A program made the position numbers and the translations under genes. This document shows positions 1 through 7,771 of a stretch of DNA of 64,000 nt, piece by piece (within the stretch, counting starts at the first letter, position 1; the number at the start of each line of letters is the position of its first letter). The notes under the pieces were generated by a model. The model saw only the letters and a program-made list of their open reading frames with translations, was not told the origin of the DNA and made no database searches. Origin of the DNA: an uncultured Ruminococcus sp. (GTDB lineage Bacteria > Bacillota > Clostridia > Oscillospirales > Ruminococcaceae). Where the stretch lies: the NCBI GenBank assembly GCA_937910385.1, contig CALEPT010000189.1, positions 1 to 64,000 of the forward strand. The letters are read 5' to 3'.

Positions 1-934
1 ACAATGCAGGATACGTTAAGAGGCCAGATGACAATAGCCGGTTCAGCTATTGAGGGCCTCATGATAGAGATCGGGAATGTTATAGCTCCATATGCAAAAA
101 TTGCGGTTTATGGCTTCACTCGTGTCATATCAGGAATAACGAAGTTTCTGAAGGAACACCCTATAGCGAAATCAATAATTGCTTGAGGTGCAGGAATATA
201 AGCATTAAGTGTTGGAATAACCGCTCTCAAATACTCATGGTTAGCAATCAAACTTCCATTTCAGTCAATGCGTGTAGCTATGGATTTACTGAACGCGAAA
301 ACTTTAGAGAACGCAGGAGCATTAGCAGAGGCCGGAAAGAAGGCCGGATTATTCTCAAAGTTATCCGGGAAATTATCACCTGGAGCTAAGGGAATTGGCA
401 ATATGTTCAAGGCGATCGGCAGCAGCATATCTCATCTACAAGAACTGGGACAAAATAAAAGCGTGGTGGAACTCATGGACACTTGCCGATTTATTTGCCC
501 CTGTGAAGGAATTTGCACGAGATGCACAGGCTTATGTTATAGAAAAGTGGAAAGACCTTAAAGCATGGTGGGATTCTTGGTCATTTGCTGACGTATTCGC
601 GCCAGTGAAGGGCTATGCGTATGAAGCATGGGGTTACGTCAGTCAGATGTGGAATGATTTTGCGACATAGTGGGATTCATGGTCGCTTAAAGACATATTC
701 CCTGAAAGTTTTTCGGTCTCATGGGACAGCATATTGTCAGACTGGGAAAATACAAAAAGTATTCTCTCAGCTGGCTGGCAGAACATTAGCAGTATTTTCA
801 CACTCGAACACTTGGGCAATGTCTGGGAACATCTCACAAATAGTTTTGATAGCGTGAAAGAATTATTGCTTTCAGGCTGGAATAACCTTGCTGGAATGCT
901 GCACATAGATTTTTCGGACAGAATATCGGTATAG
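1..934 (+). pseudogene. degraded phage tail tape-measure gene (3' part)
   Basis: Frame 1 reads as a hydrophobic, Gly/Ala-rich tape-measure-like segment from position 1 to about 430, broken by in-frame stops at 184-186 and 199-201. The reading then has to shift to frame 2 near 430, where a Trp-rich segment continues to a stop at 932-934, with another stop at 668-670. The frame-2 part contains three imperfect copies of a repeat centred on W-(N/D)-S-W-x-x-x-D-x-F (about 38 residues per unit) and a final 'GWNNLAGM' segment. Short helical, Trp-rich C-terminal repeats and an early membrane-like helix fit tail-length tape-measure proteins of siphophages. Three stops and one frameshift mean it is dead. 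The 5' part lies outside the window. Its last bases lie against, or within, the 3' end of the opposite-strand GH42 gene. Family assignment is by pattern, not by search. Confidence 0.6.
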
Positions 935-2883
935 ACACCGTCGAGCTCCATAGTAATGGGAAAGCTGTTGAAATTTTGCAGAAAGACTATTTTTCTTTCG
1001 CCGTTTACCCTGTAATTAGCCGTAACTCCGTCCGGCAGAGGAGTGCTTATAGAGCGTTCGAGCTGGAGCTCCACATCACGTTCTCCGATAATTTCATTCA
1101 GCAGAGTTGTATCCGGAATCGAGCAAATATGAAATGCCCATCCCTTTCCGAAATGATTTTCAGTCATGGCAGGCGTTCCTTTGTAATAGTCACATTTATA
1201 TTTCGCAAGCTGATGACCTTTTGCAGTGTGAACTATCTCGCAGATATCGTGAAGCTCAAATTCCTTTCCGTTGAAATTCAGAGAGTTTTTTTGACCGTCG
1301 TGCAATCCGTCGATCTCTTCTACCCACATTCCGAAAACATCGCTGAGCTTTTCCTCGGTCGCTTCGCCAAGGAAACAGAGATCGGTGTCGTTTACCACGC
1401 CTGTAAAAGCAGTGGAAATGAGTGTTCCGCCCTCGCTCACAAAGCTGCGCAGTTTCTCCTGAATGCCTCCGCGGAACATATACAGCATAGGTGCGATAAT
1501 GAGCTTGTATCCGCAAAACTCGCTGTCACAGTCAAGGATATCGACGTTTATGCCGTTTCGGAAAAAGTAGTCGTAGCAGTTTTGTATAAGTCCGAAATAG
1601 TCAAGTCCTGCATTGCGGGGACCTTGTATCTTATCGAGAGCCCACTTGTTTTCGGTATCGAAGATTATCGCAGCTTCCGCAGGAAAGGAACTTCCGTAAA
1701 CAGTTTTTGAGAGGTTTTGCAGATCTGCTCCGGTCTTAGAGACTTCTCGGAAAACTCTTGTATTGTCTGTACCTGTATGCGAAATGACCGCTGAATGGAA
1801 TTTTTCTGCGCTGCCTCTGCTTTGTCTGAGCTGGAAATACATTCCTGAGTCAGAGCCGTGCGCAATCGCATTGATGACGGAAAGTTCGTGCATATTAGGC
1901 TTTTTCAGCTTGCTAACGCTTCTCCAGTTGGTCGTTGAAGGGGTACACTCCATAAGCAGGAACGGCTGCTTTTTTATCGACCTCATCATATCGTGAGAGA
2001 GTGACTCATTCCTTGCCGTGATGAAGTCACTGACATTCGGATTATGCCAGTCGGGGTAGCTGTCCCACGATACGACGTCGAGCTCACGGCCGAGCTTGAA
2101 GTAGTTGAGTTCGTAGGCGTAAATGCCCATGAGATTTGCCGTCACAGGAATATCTGGATCCACGGACTTTACGGCGGATATCTCAGCTTTCATAAAGTCG
2201 ATTGTGCGGTCAGTAACGAATCTGCGCCAGTCAATGTCAAGACCGTGAATAGAGGTCTCGCCCATATATGAGGGACTGTGCAGCTGAGACCAATCAGTAT
2301 ATGTGTGCGACCAGAAGTGCGACCACCATGCATGGTTCAGGTTATCAAGAGTTCCATATTTTTCTTTCAGCCATTCGCGAAATTTTTCTTGACAGAGCTC
2401 GCAGTGGCACTCACCGCCATACTCGTTGGAAATATGCCATAGGATAACAGCCGGATGAGAAGCATACCTCTCGGCGAGCTTTGTGTTGATGATACGAACT
2501 CGTTCGCGGTAGGCAGGGGAGGTGTAGCAATGATTGTGGCGGTGTCCGTAGAAATTTCGCATACCGTTCTGACCAACGCGCAGAACCTCGGGATATTCCT
2601 GTGCAAGCCATTGCGGCCGTGCGCCCGACGGAGTTGCAAGATTTACGTAAATCCCGTTTGCATAGAGCTTTTCTATCACCTCGTCGAGCCATTCAAAGCA
2701 GAATTTGTCTTTTTCGGGTTCGAGAGCTGCCCATGAAAAAATTCCAAGGCTCACGCAGTTGATATTGGCTTTTTTGAACAGCTCGATGTCTTTATCGAGA
2801 ATGTCGGGATAATCGCGCCATTGCTCGGGGTTGTAGTCTCCGCCGTGGAGAATGTGAGGAAATTTCGGGGTAGAGACTGTCAT
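643..2883 (-). CDS. GH42 beta-galactosidase with aberrant C-terminus
   Basis: This is a cytoplasmic (no signal peptide) glycoside hydrolase family 42 enzyme, a family that removes terminal beta-galactosyl residues. The N-terminus carries the family 'GGDYNPEQW' motif. The acid/base is Glu154 in 'ISNEYGGE' and the nucleophile is Glu312 in 'LLMECTPS'. Cys119, Cys159, Cys161 and Cys164 match the zinc site seen in many members. The catalytic, trimerisation and C-terminal beta domains look intact up to about residue 660 ('YTDILSEK'). After this the family normally has 20-30 more residues. Here the frame runs about 85 residues into the antisense of the phage remnant, giving 746 aa in place of about 660-690. 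The tail has no homologous look, so the true end was probably lost. The start ATG has a good AAAGGAG site. It is last in the fhs-tsaE-tsaB-rpiB-upp run and sits behind the upp terminator. Confidence 0.85.
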   Translation of the reverse strand: MTVSTPKFPHILHGGDYNPEQWRDYPDILDKDIELFKKANINCVSLGIFSWAALEPEKDKFCFEWLDEVIEKLYANGIYVNLATPSGARPQWLAQEYPEVLRVGQNGMRNFYGHRHNHCYTSPAYRERVRIINTKLAERYASHPAVILWHISNEYGGECHCELCQEKFREWLKEKYGTLDNLNHAWWSHFWSHTYTDWSQLHSPSYMGETSIHGLDIDWRRFVTDRTIDFMKAEISAVKSVDPDIPVTANLMGIYAYELNYFKLGRELDVVSWDSYPDWHNPNVSDFITARNESLSHDMMRSIKKQPFLLMECTPSTTNWRSVSKLKKPNMHELSVINAIAHGSDSGMYFQLRQSRGSAEKFHSAVISHTGTDNTRVFREVSKTGADLQNLSKTVYGSSFPAEAAIIFDTENKWALDKIQGPRNAGLDYFGLIQNCYDYFFRNGINVDILDCDSEFCGYKLIIAPMLYMFRGGIQEKLRSFVSEGGTLISTAFTGVVNDTDLCFLGEATEEKLSDVFGMWVEEIDGLHDGQKNSLNFNGKEFELHDICEIVHTAKGHQLAKYKCDYYKGTPAMTENHFGKGWAFHICSIPDTTLLNEIIGERDVELQLERSISTPLPDGVTANYRVNGERKIVFLQNFNSFPITMELDGVYTDILSEKSMCSIPARLFQPESNNSFTLSKLFVRCSQTLPKCSSVKILLMFCQPAERILFVFSQSDNMLSHETEKLSGNMSLSDHESHYVAKSFHI

Positions 2884-2898
2884 AATTTAACTCCTTTC

Positions 2899-2926
2899 AA
2901 AAACAGGGGAACCGAAAAGCTCCCCT
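2899..2926 (-). terminator. terminator after upp, upstream of GH42
   Basis: On the minus strand a CAGGGGA/TCCCCTG stem with a 9-nt loop (2904-2926) is followed by TTTTTG (2899-2903). It lies between the upp stop and the GH42 ribosome binding site, so it would end the upstream operon or attenuate GH42 expression. I see no strong separate GH42 promoter. Confidence 0.7.
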
Positions 2927-2938
2927 GAAATATAGGTT

Positions 2939-3568
2939 TTATTTGGTTCCGAAAATACGATCACCCGCATCGCCTACGCCGGGGATTATGAATTTGTCCT
3001 CATTAAGACCCTCGTCCATAACGCCTGCGTATATCTCAACGTCGGGGTGTGTCTTCTGTACGTTTTCAACACCCTCCGGCGAGCAGATAATGCACATGAA
3101 CTTGATATTTGTAACACCGAGCTTTTTCAGTTCCGTTATCGCTGCGACAGCGGAATTTCCTGTTGCAAGCATTGGGTCAAGAATTATTGCGTGTCTTTCA
3201 GCGATATCATCGGGAAGCTTGGAGTAATAAGTTACGGGCTCGTGAGTATCGGGATCACGAAAAATTCCTATGTGACCTACTTTAGCAGCGGGAACGAGAG
3301 AGGTAACACCGTCAAGCATGCCAAGACCTGCGCGCAGTATCGGTATAAAGGCGAGTTTCCTTCCCGAAATGACCTTTGTTTTGGCAACAGCAAGGGGAGT
3401 TTCCATTTCTATCTCCTTTAAGGGAAGGTCGCGTGTCGCCTCATAGCAGATGAGATTAGCTATCTCAGCAACGAGCTCGCGGAACTCCTTTGTGCCTGTG
3501 TTCTTATCTCTTAAAAGAGATATTTTATGCTGAATCAGGGGGTGATCAATTATATGAATCTGTGACAT
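2939..3568 (-). CDS. upp: uracil phosphoribosyltransferase
   Basis: Converts uracil and PRPP to UMP in pyrimidine salvage. The protein is 209 aa, the usual family length. The PRPP-binding loop is 'ILDPMLATGNSA' (about residues 129-140), and the C-terminal uracil-binding segment 'GVGDAGDRIFGTK' closes the protein as in Bacillus and E. coli Upp. The start ATG is preceded by AAAGGAG on the minus strand. It follows rpiB by 18 nt, so the two are very probably co-transcribed; the pair links ribose-5-phosphate (the PRPP precursor) to salvage. Confidence 0.96.
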   Translation of the reverse strand: MSQIHIIDHPLIQHKISLLRDKNTGTKEFRELVAEIANLICYEATRDLPLKEIEMETPLAVAKTKVISGRKLAFIPILRAGLGMLDGVTSLVPAAKVGHIGIFRDPDTHEPVTYYSKLPDDIAERHAIILDPMLATGNSAVAAITELKKLGVTNIKFMCIICSPEGVENVQKTHPDVEIYAGVMDEGLNEDKFIIPGVGDAGDRIFGTK

Positions 3569-3586
3569 GGTAATGTCTCCTTTCGG

Positions 3587-4021
3587 TTATTTATTTTCAA
3601 GTTCTGTTATTAGGTCGATGCGTCTTTGGTGACGACCGCCCTCGAAACCTGTTGTCAGAAAAATTTCCGCCAGCTCGGCGGCAAGTCCGCAGCCGAGCGT
3701 TCTTGCACCGAGGCACATAACGTTTGCGTCGTTGTGAAGCCTTGTGAAGCGTGTTGAGAATGAATCACTGCAAAGCGCAGCTCTTATACCTTTTATTTTA
3801 TTGGCAGCCATAGACATACCGATACCGGTACCGCAGATAAGTATACCTTTATCGCAGTGTCCTGCTATAATTTCGTTACAAAGCTTTTCTGCAACAACAG
3901 GATAATCGCAGGGTTCTCCGTCAGTACCCATATCCATAAATTCAAAGCCCTGAAGTGACAGAGCTTCAATGATCGCGTTTTTCATTTCAACGCCTGCGTG
4001 ATCGCATCCGATCGCTATCAT
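3587..4021 (-). CDS. rpiB: ribose-5-phosphate isomerase B
   Basis: Interconverts ribose-5-phosphate and ribulose-5-phosphate in the pentose phosphate pathway. The 144-aa protein begins 'MIAIGCDHAG', the canonical RpiB/LacAB start, and has the catalytic-Cys region 'GILICGTGIGMSMAANK'. The C-terminal 'GFEGGRHQRRID' is also typical. An upstream in-frame start at 4063 exists, but the ATG at 4021 has a TTGGAGA site at the right distance and begins exactly where the family begins. It lies 19 nt after tsaB in the same direction. Confidence 0.95.
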   Translation of the reverse strand: MIAIGCDHAGVEMKNAIIEALSLQGFEFMDMGTDGEPCDYPVVAEKLCNEIIAGHCDKGILICGTGIGMSMAANKIKGIRAALCSDSFSTRFTRLHNDANVMCLGARTLGCGLAAELAEIFLTTGFEGGRHQRRIDLITELENK

Positions 4022-4040
4022 AATCTTTCTCCAATCTATT

Positions 4041-4739
4041 TTACTTATTTTCTTTATCCTCAAGATCCTTTTCAGCTTTTACCTTTTGCAGATACGATAC
4101 ATTCAGTTCAGCAGGCGATATCAGCTTAGCAGAAGCTCCCGCGAGACAAACACCTGCCGCATTCTGCAACCGTCCCTGCGGAGGTGCAATAATGAAAGCA
4201 GGGGAGCGGTAGTCAGCGAAAAAGTCAGCAGCACCGTCTCCGCAAAGGAGAGTTTTTTCAGCATTAAATGCCAGAAATTCTGCAAGTTCATCGCGGCTTA
4301 TCAGCTGTTCTCCGCAGATAGGCTCTATAGAATAACCGTCGCATTTATAGGTGGAGGTGTAAATCAGTTCTCCACGTGCTTTAATTATGCTGCATATTGC
4401 TCCGATAAAAGATATATTATTGCACGCAATAGCAGTCAATGTTGAAACTCCGCAGCATTTTATATCAAGTCCTAAGCACATTGCTTTTACTGCGGCAACT
4501 CCTATTCTTAGTCCTGTATATGATCCGGGTCCGTTAGCGACGGCAATACCTCCGAGTTCGGATATTTTTTTGCCTGACTGCTCTAAAATATCCTTTACCA
4601 TTGGCATAATTACCTGAGAGTGTGTTTTTTGAGTATAAATCGAACTCTGAGCAAGGAAAATCTCACTTTCTGTATCGAATAAGGCAGCAGAAGCGACCTT
4701 TCCCGACGTATCAATCCCAAGCAGCAGCAAATCTTCCAC
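4041..4739 (-). CDS. tsaB: tRNA threonylcarbamoyladenosine biosynthesis protein TsaB
   Basis: TsaB is the non-catalytic ASKHA-fold partner of TsaD in making t6A at position 37 of ANN-decoding tRNAs. The 232-aa product has the N-terminal 'GIDTS' phosphate-loop-like motif and the family signature 'VANGPGSYTGLRIGV' at about residues 67-81. The start used is a GTG at 4739, which overlaps the end of tsaE by 29 nt; a TTG at 4730 in the same frame is an alternative, since the GAGGACG site is close to the GTG. Overlap with tsaE, which acts in the same complex, implies translational coupling. Confidence 0.93.
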   Translation of the reverse strand: MEDLLLLGIDTSGKVASAALFDTESEIFLAQSSIYTQKTHSQVIMPMVKDILEQSGKKISELGGIAVANGPGSYTGLRIGVAAVKAMCLGLDIKCCGVSTLTAIACNNISFIGAICSIIKARGELIYTSTYKCDGYSIEPICGEQLISRDELAEFLAFNAEKTLLCGDGAADFFADYRSPAFIIAPPQGRLQNAAGVCLAGASAKLISPAELNVSYLQKVKAEKDLEDKENK

Positions 4740-5160
4740 CGTCCTCTATAATTATCTCGCGTTCATTTTCGTTTAGAGCATTTATTGTAATGTAAATTGT
4801 TTTAACGGGGAGAAATTCTTTGATATTCTCCGACCATTCTATCGCAGCGACATTCTCGTCAAAGGGATAGTCGTAAAATCCGGTAGATTCAAGATCTTCC
4901 TCAGAATTGATACGATACATATCAAAATGATAAAGAGTGATATCCTTGCCTCTGTACTCATTAACAAGTGCAAAAGTAGGAGATGTAACAGAGTCGCCGA
5001 TTCCGAGTCCTATTGAAAGACCTCTTGTAAATGTAGTTTTTCCTGCACCGAGCCCGCCGTTATATGCAATGATATCACCTCGGCAGAGCAGACTGCCGAG
5101 CTTTTTGGCAGCATTTATGGTTTCTTCGGGAGTATGGGTAATTATTCTCATAGCTTGCAC
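4711..5160 (-). CDS. tsaE: tRNA threonylcarbamoyladenosine biosynthesis ATPase TsaE
   Basis: Small P-loop ATPase that drives the TsaB-TsaD-TsaE cycle for t6A. It is about 149 aa with Walker A 'GGLGAGKTTF' near residues 34-43, the switch-like 'SPTFALVNEY', and 'YHFDMYR', all characteristic of the YjeE family. The frame opens with GTG at 5160; an ATG at 5151 ('MRIITHTP') may be the real start. The GTG lies only 2 nt after the fhs stop, so translation is probably coupled to fhs. Confidence 0.94.
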   Translation of the reverse strand: MQAMRIITHTPEETINAAKKLGSLLCRGDIIAYNGGLGAGKTTFTRGLSIGLGIGDSVTSPTFALVNEYRGKDITLYHFDMYRINSEEDLESTGFYDYPFDENVAAIEWSENIKEFLPVKTIYITINALNENEREIIIEDGGRFAAAWD

Positions 5161-5162
5161 CG

Positions 5163-6842
5163 TCAGAAAAGCCCGGTAATATTGCCTTCATTGTCACAGT
5201 CGATGTTAAGAGCGGCAGGATCCTTAGGTAACCCCGGCATTGTAAGGATATCTCCGGTATATATAACAACAAATCCTGCGCCTGATGAAAGCTTAGCGTC
5301 ACGTACTGTTATATTGAAATTCTTAGGCTTTCCAAGCAATGACGGATTATCAGAGAGCGAATACTGTGTCTTAGCTATACATACAGGGATATCCCAGAAA
5401 CCTATGCTCTCAATTTCTTTAATGGCTTTTTCTGCCTGAGCAGTAAATGTAACGCCATCTGCACGATATATTTCCTTGGCAATTATCTCTACCTTCTGCT
5501 TTATGGGGATATCCGTATTATACAGCGGTTTGAAGCCGGAATCACTTCCGGAGCACAGCTCAATAGTTTCGCATACCTTTTCGGCAAGATCTCTTCCGCC
5601 TTCGCCTCCCTTTTCAAACACCTCGCACATAGAGACCTCTACACCCATTTCCGAGCAGAAGTCCTCGACGAATTTAATTTCATCCTGAGTGTCAGTGACG
5701 AAGCGGTTTATTGCAACAACCACCGGAACATGATATTTGTGCATATTTTCGATATGTGTTTTCAGATTTACTATACCCTTTTCAAGAGCCCACATATTTT
5801 CTTTTGCAAGATCGGACTTCTGCACTCCGCCGTTATATTTCAAAGCTCTTATTGTTGCAACAAGAACTACGCAGGCAGGTGTAAGTTCACCAAAGCGACA
5901 CTTTATATCGAAAAATTTCTCAGCACCGAGATCCGAACCAAAGCCTGCCTCGGTAATACAGTAATCACCGAGTTTTAGAGCAAGCTTTGTCGCTCTGAGT
6001 GAATTGCAGCCGTGAGCGATATTTGCAAACGGTCCTCCATGAATAAACGCAGGATTATTTTCAAGAGTCTGAACAAGATTTGGTTTTAAAGCGTCCTTGA
6101 GAAGAGCTGTCATAGCTCCGCAGGCACCTATCTGCCTTGCGAAGACAGGCTCACCGCTCATTGTATATGCAACCAGAATATTTCCAATACGCTCTTTCAG
6201 GTCAGCGATATCAGCAGCAAGACAAAGTATAGCCATTATCTCCGAAGCAACCGTTATGTTAAAGCTGTCCTCTCGCGGGAATCCGTTAGCCTTTCCGCCG
6301 AGAGCTACGATAGTGCTTCTAAGGGCACGGTCATTCATATCAAGGCAGCGCTTGAACATTATTCTTCTCTGGTCTATCTGTAGAGCATTTCCCTGATGAA
6401 TATGATTGTCTATCATAGCACAAAGGAGATTGTTTGCGGCAGTAATAGCATGCATATCACCGGTAAAGTGAAGATTTATGTCCTCCATAGGAACAACTTG
6501 TGCATATCCGCCTCCGGCAGCTCCGCCCTTTATACCAAAGACAGGACCAAGTGATGGTTCACGCAGAGCAAGTACAGCGTTTTTTCCGATCTTTCCCATA
6601 GCCTCAGCAAGACCAACACTGACGGTAGTCTTTCCTTCGCCGGCAGGAGTAGGATTGATGGCAGTAACAAGGATGAGTTTTCCGTTCTCTTTGTCTTTAA
6701 GTTTTGAGTAAAGTTTTTCCGAAACCTTAGCCTTATAATGCCCATAAGGTTCAAGATGATCCTCTTCAATTCCCAGACCTGAAGCGATGTCGGTTATCCG
6801 TTTCATCTGTGCGTTCTGAGCAATTTCTATATCTGATAGCAT
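5163..6842 (-). CDS. fhs: formate--tetrahydrofolate ligase
   Basis: ATP-dependent formation of 10-formyltetrahydrofolate from formate and THF, feeding purine and one-carbon metabolism. At 559 aa it is the normal monomer length. The nucleotide-binding motif 'TPAGEGKTTVSVGL' lies near residues 65-78, followed by 'REPSLGPVFGIKGGAAGGG', a family signature; 'EAGFGSDLGAEKF' is also seen. Strong CGGAGGA ribosome binding site and a consensus promoter upstream. First gene of the minus-strand run. thyX and 5-FTHF ligase, encoded about 15 kb away, use the same folate pool. Confidence 0.97.
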   Translation of the reverse strand: MLSDIEIAQNAQMKRITDIASGLGIEEDHLEPYGHYKAKVSEKLYSKLKDKENGKLILVTAINPTPAGEGKTTVSVGLAEAMGKIGKNAVLALREPSLGPVFGIKGGAAGGGYAQVVPMEDINLHFTGDMHAITAANNLLCAMIDNHIHQGNALQIDQRRIMFKRCLDMNDRALRSTIVALGGKANGFPREDSFNITVASEIMAILCLAADIADLKERIGNILVAYTMSGEPVFARQIGACGAMTALLKDALKPNLVQTLENNPAFIHGGPFANIAHGCNSLRATKLALKLGDYCITEAGFGSDLGAEKFFDIKCRFGELTPACVVLVATIRALKYNGGVQKSDLAKENMWALEKGIVNLKTHIENMHKYHVPVVVAINRFVTDTQDEIKFVEDFCSEMGVEVSMCEVFEKGGEGGRDLAEKVCETIELCSGSDSGFKPLYNTDIPIKQKVEIIAKEIYRADGVTFTAQAEKAIKEIESIGFWDIPVCIAKTQYSLSDNPSLLGKPKNFNITVRDAKLSSGAGFVVIYTGDILTMPGLPKDPAALNIDCDNEGNITGLF

Positions 6843-6874
6843 AAAATTATCCTCCGGATTGAAAATATATATTT

Positions 6875-6903
6875 ATTATACCATATAGCGTTCAAAAAAT
6901 CAA
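6875..6903 (-). promoter_or_regulatory. promoter for the fhs operon
   Basis: Minus strand TTGATT, 17-nt spacer, TATAAT with an extended TGG before the -10 box. It lies 33 nt above the fhs start. The stretch from 6904 to 7058 between this and the rib promoter shows nothing further that I can name. Confidence 0.8.
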
Positions 6904-7058
6904 CGAATCGCGGAGAAAATTTTCCATTTTTTATTGCTTTATCTCAACTCGGCGGTGCGGGCTGCGTACTTATGCCATATAATAGCTTATAAATGCAAGG
7001 TTTTTAGAAAATCAGATTGTTTTAAATCAGAAAAATTCGTGAACGCTTTTGAAAAGTA

Positions 7059-7087
7059 TTGACAAAATAAATATACTGTGATATAAT
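7059..7087 (+). promoter_or_regulatory. promoter for the riboflavin operon
   Basis: TTGACA at 7059-7064, 17-nt spacer, TATAAT at 7082-7087: a perfect sigma-A type promoter. Predicted transcription begins about 7094, a few bases before the FMN riboswitch. Confidence 0.9.
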
Positions 7088-7098
7088 ACTAACATAAG

Positions 7099-7209
7099 TT
7101 ATCTTCGGGGCAGGGTGAGATTCCTGACCGGCAGTAAAGCCTGCGAGCCTATTGGGTTGATCCGGTGAGATTCCGGAGCCGACGGTAAAGTCCGGATGTG
7201 AGAAGATAA
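7099..7209 (+). promoter_or_regulatory. FMN riboswitch (RFN element)
   Basis: The closing P1 stem pairs TTATCTTC (7099-7106) with GAAGATAA (7202-7209). Inside are the conserved RFN segments 'GGGGCAGGGTGAGATTCC', 'ACCGGCAGTAAAGCCTGCGA', 'GATCCGGTGAGATTCCGGAG' and 'GCCGACGGTAAAGTCCGGAT'. It binds FMN and, through the terminator at 7241, would shut off the downstream operon when flavin is plentiful. It occupies most of the gene-free gap between fhs and the GNAT gene. Confidence 0.97.
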
Positions 7210-7240
7210 AAGAGCGCGTGCGCTTGTAAAAGTATTTAAT

Positions 7241-7263
7241 GCCCCGATTTATCGGGGCTTTTT
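7241..7263 (+). terminator. expression-platform terminator of the FMN riboswitch
   Basis: GCCCCGAT-TT-ATCGGGGC hairpin followed by a T run. It sits 31 nt after the aptamer and before the first gene, the arrangement of transcription-attenuating FMN riboswitches. A small AGCGC/GCGCT hairpin lies between them. Confidence 0.9.
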
Positions 7264-7284
7264 GTTTAAAATATGGAGACTTGA

Positions 7285-7758
7285 ATGAACTGCATAATAA
7301 GAGAAATAAGAAAAAATGAATACCACCTGCTCGATGATTTTTTATACGAGGCGATATTTATTCCTGAGGGAGTCGAACCACCGCCGAGAGATATAATTCA
7401 AGAAGAAGCATTACAGGTCTATATAAAGGACTTCGGTAAGTTATCGGACGACAGATGTCTCATGGCGGAGGTCGGCGGAAGGATAATCGGAGCAGTTTGG
7501 GTTCGGATAATGAACGATTACGGTCATGTTGACGACAGTACTCCCTCTCTTGCAATATCTCTGTATAAGGAATACCGAGGTCACAGGATAGGTACTCAGT
7601 TGATGAAGCAAATGCTTGAACTGCTGAAAAACAGCGGCTATAAGTGTGTTTCTCTGTCGGTCCGGAAAGCAAATTATGCCGCTAAAATGTATCTCTCACT
7701 CGGCTTCGAGCCATTTGAAAAAAATGCAGACGAGATGATAATGATCTGTGTACTTTAA
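7285..7758 (+). CDS. GNAT family N-acetyltransferase
   Basis: Predicted acyl-CoA-dependent N-acetyltransferase, 157 aa. The acetyl-CoA pyrophosphate-binding motif A is visible as 'YRGHRIGTQL' near residues 97-106, preceded by the beta4 strand 'SLAISLYKEY', and followed by a motif-B-like 'NYAAKMYLSLGFEPF'. It is the first gene behind the FMN riboswitch and is followed by ribD after 13 nt, so it is controlled by FMN. Its substrate is unknown; GNAT genes are not a standard step of riboflavin synthesis. A housekeeping or detoxifying role is equally possible. Confidence 0.85.
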   Translation: MNCIIREIRKNEYHLLDDFLYEAIFIPEGVEPPPRDIIQEEALQVYIKDFGKLSDDRCLMAEVGGRIIGAVWVRIMNDYGHVDDSTPSLAISLYKEYRGHRIGTQLMKQMLELLKNSGYKCVSLSVRKANYAAKMYLSLGFEPFEKNADEMIMICVL

Positions 7759-7771
7759 GGAGTAGTTTAAT

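Noticed and set aside
976..1710. 244-codon plus-strand frame inside the GH42 gene
   Set aside because: It is antisense to a clear GH42 catalytic domain with intact motifs, has no start signal and no recognisable features.
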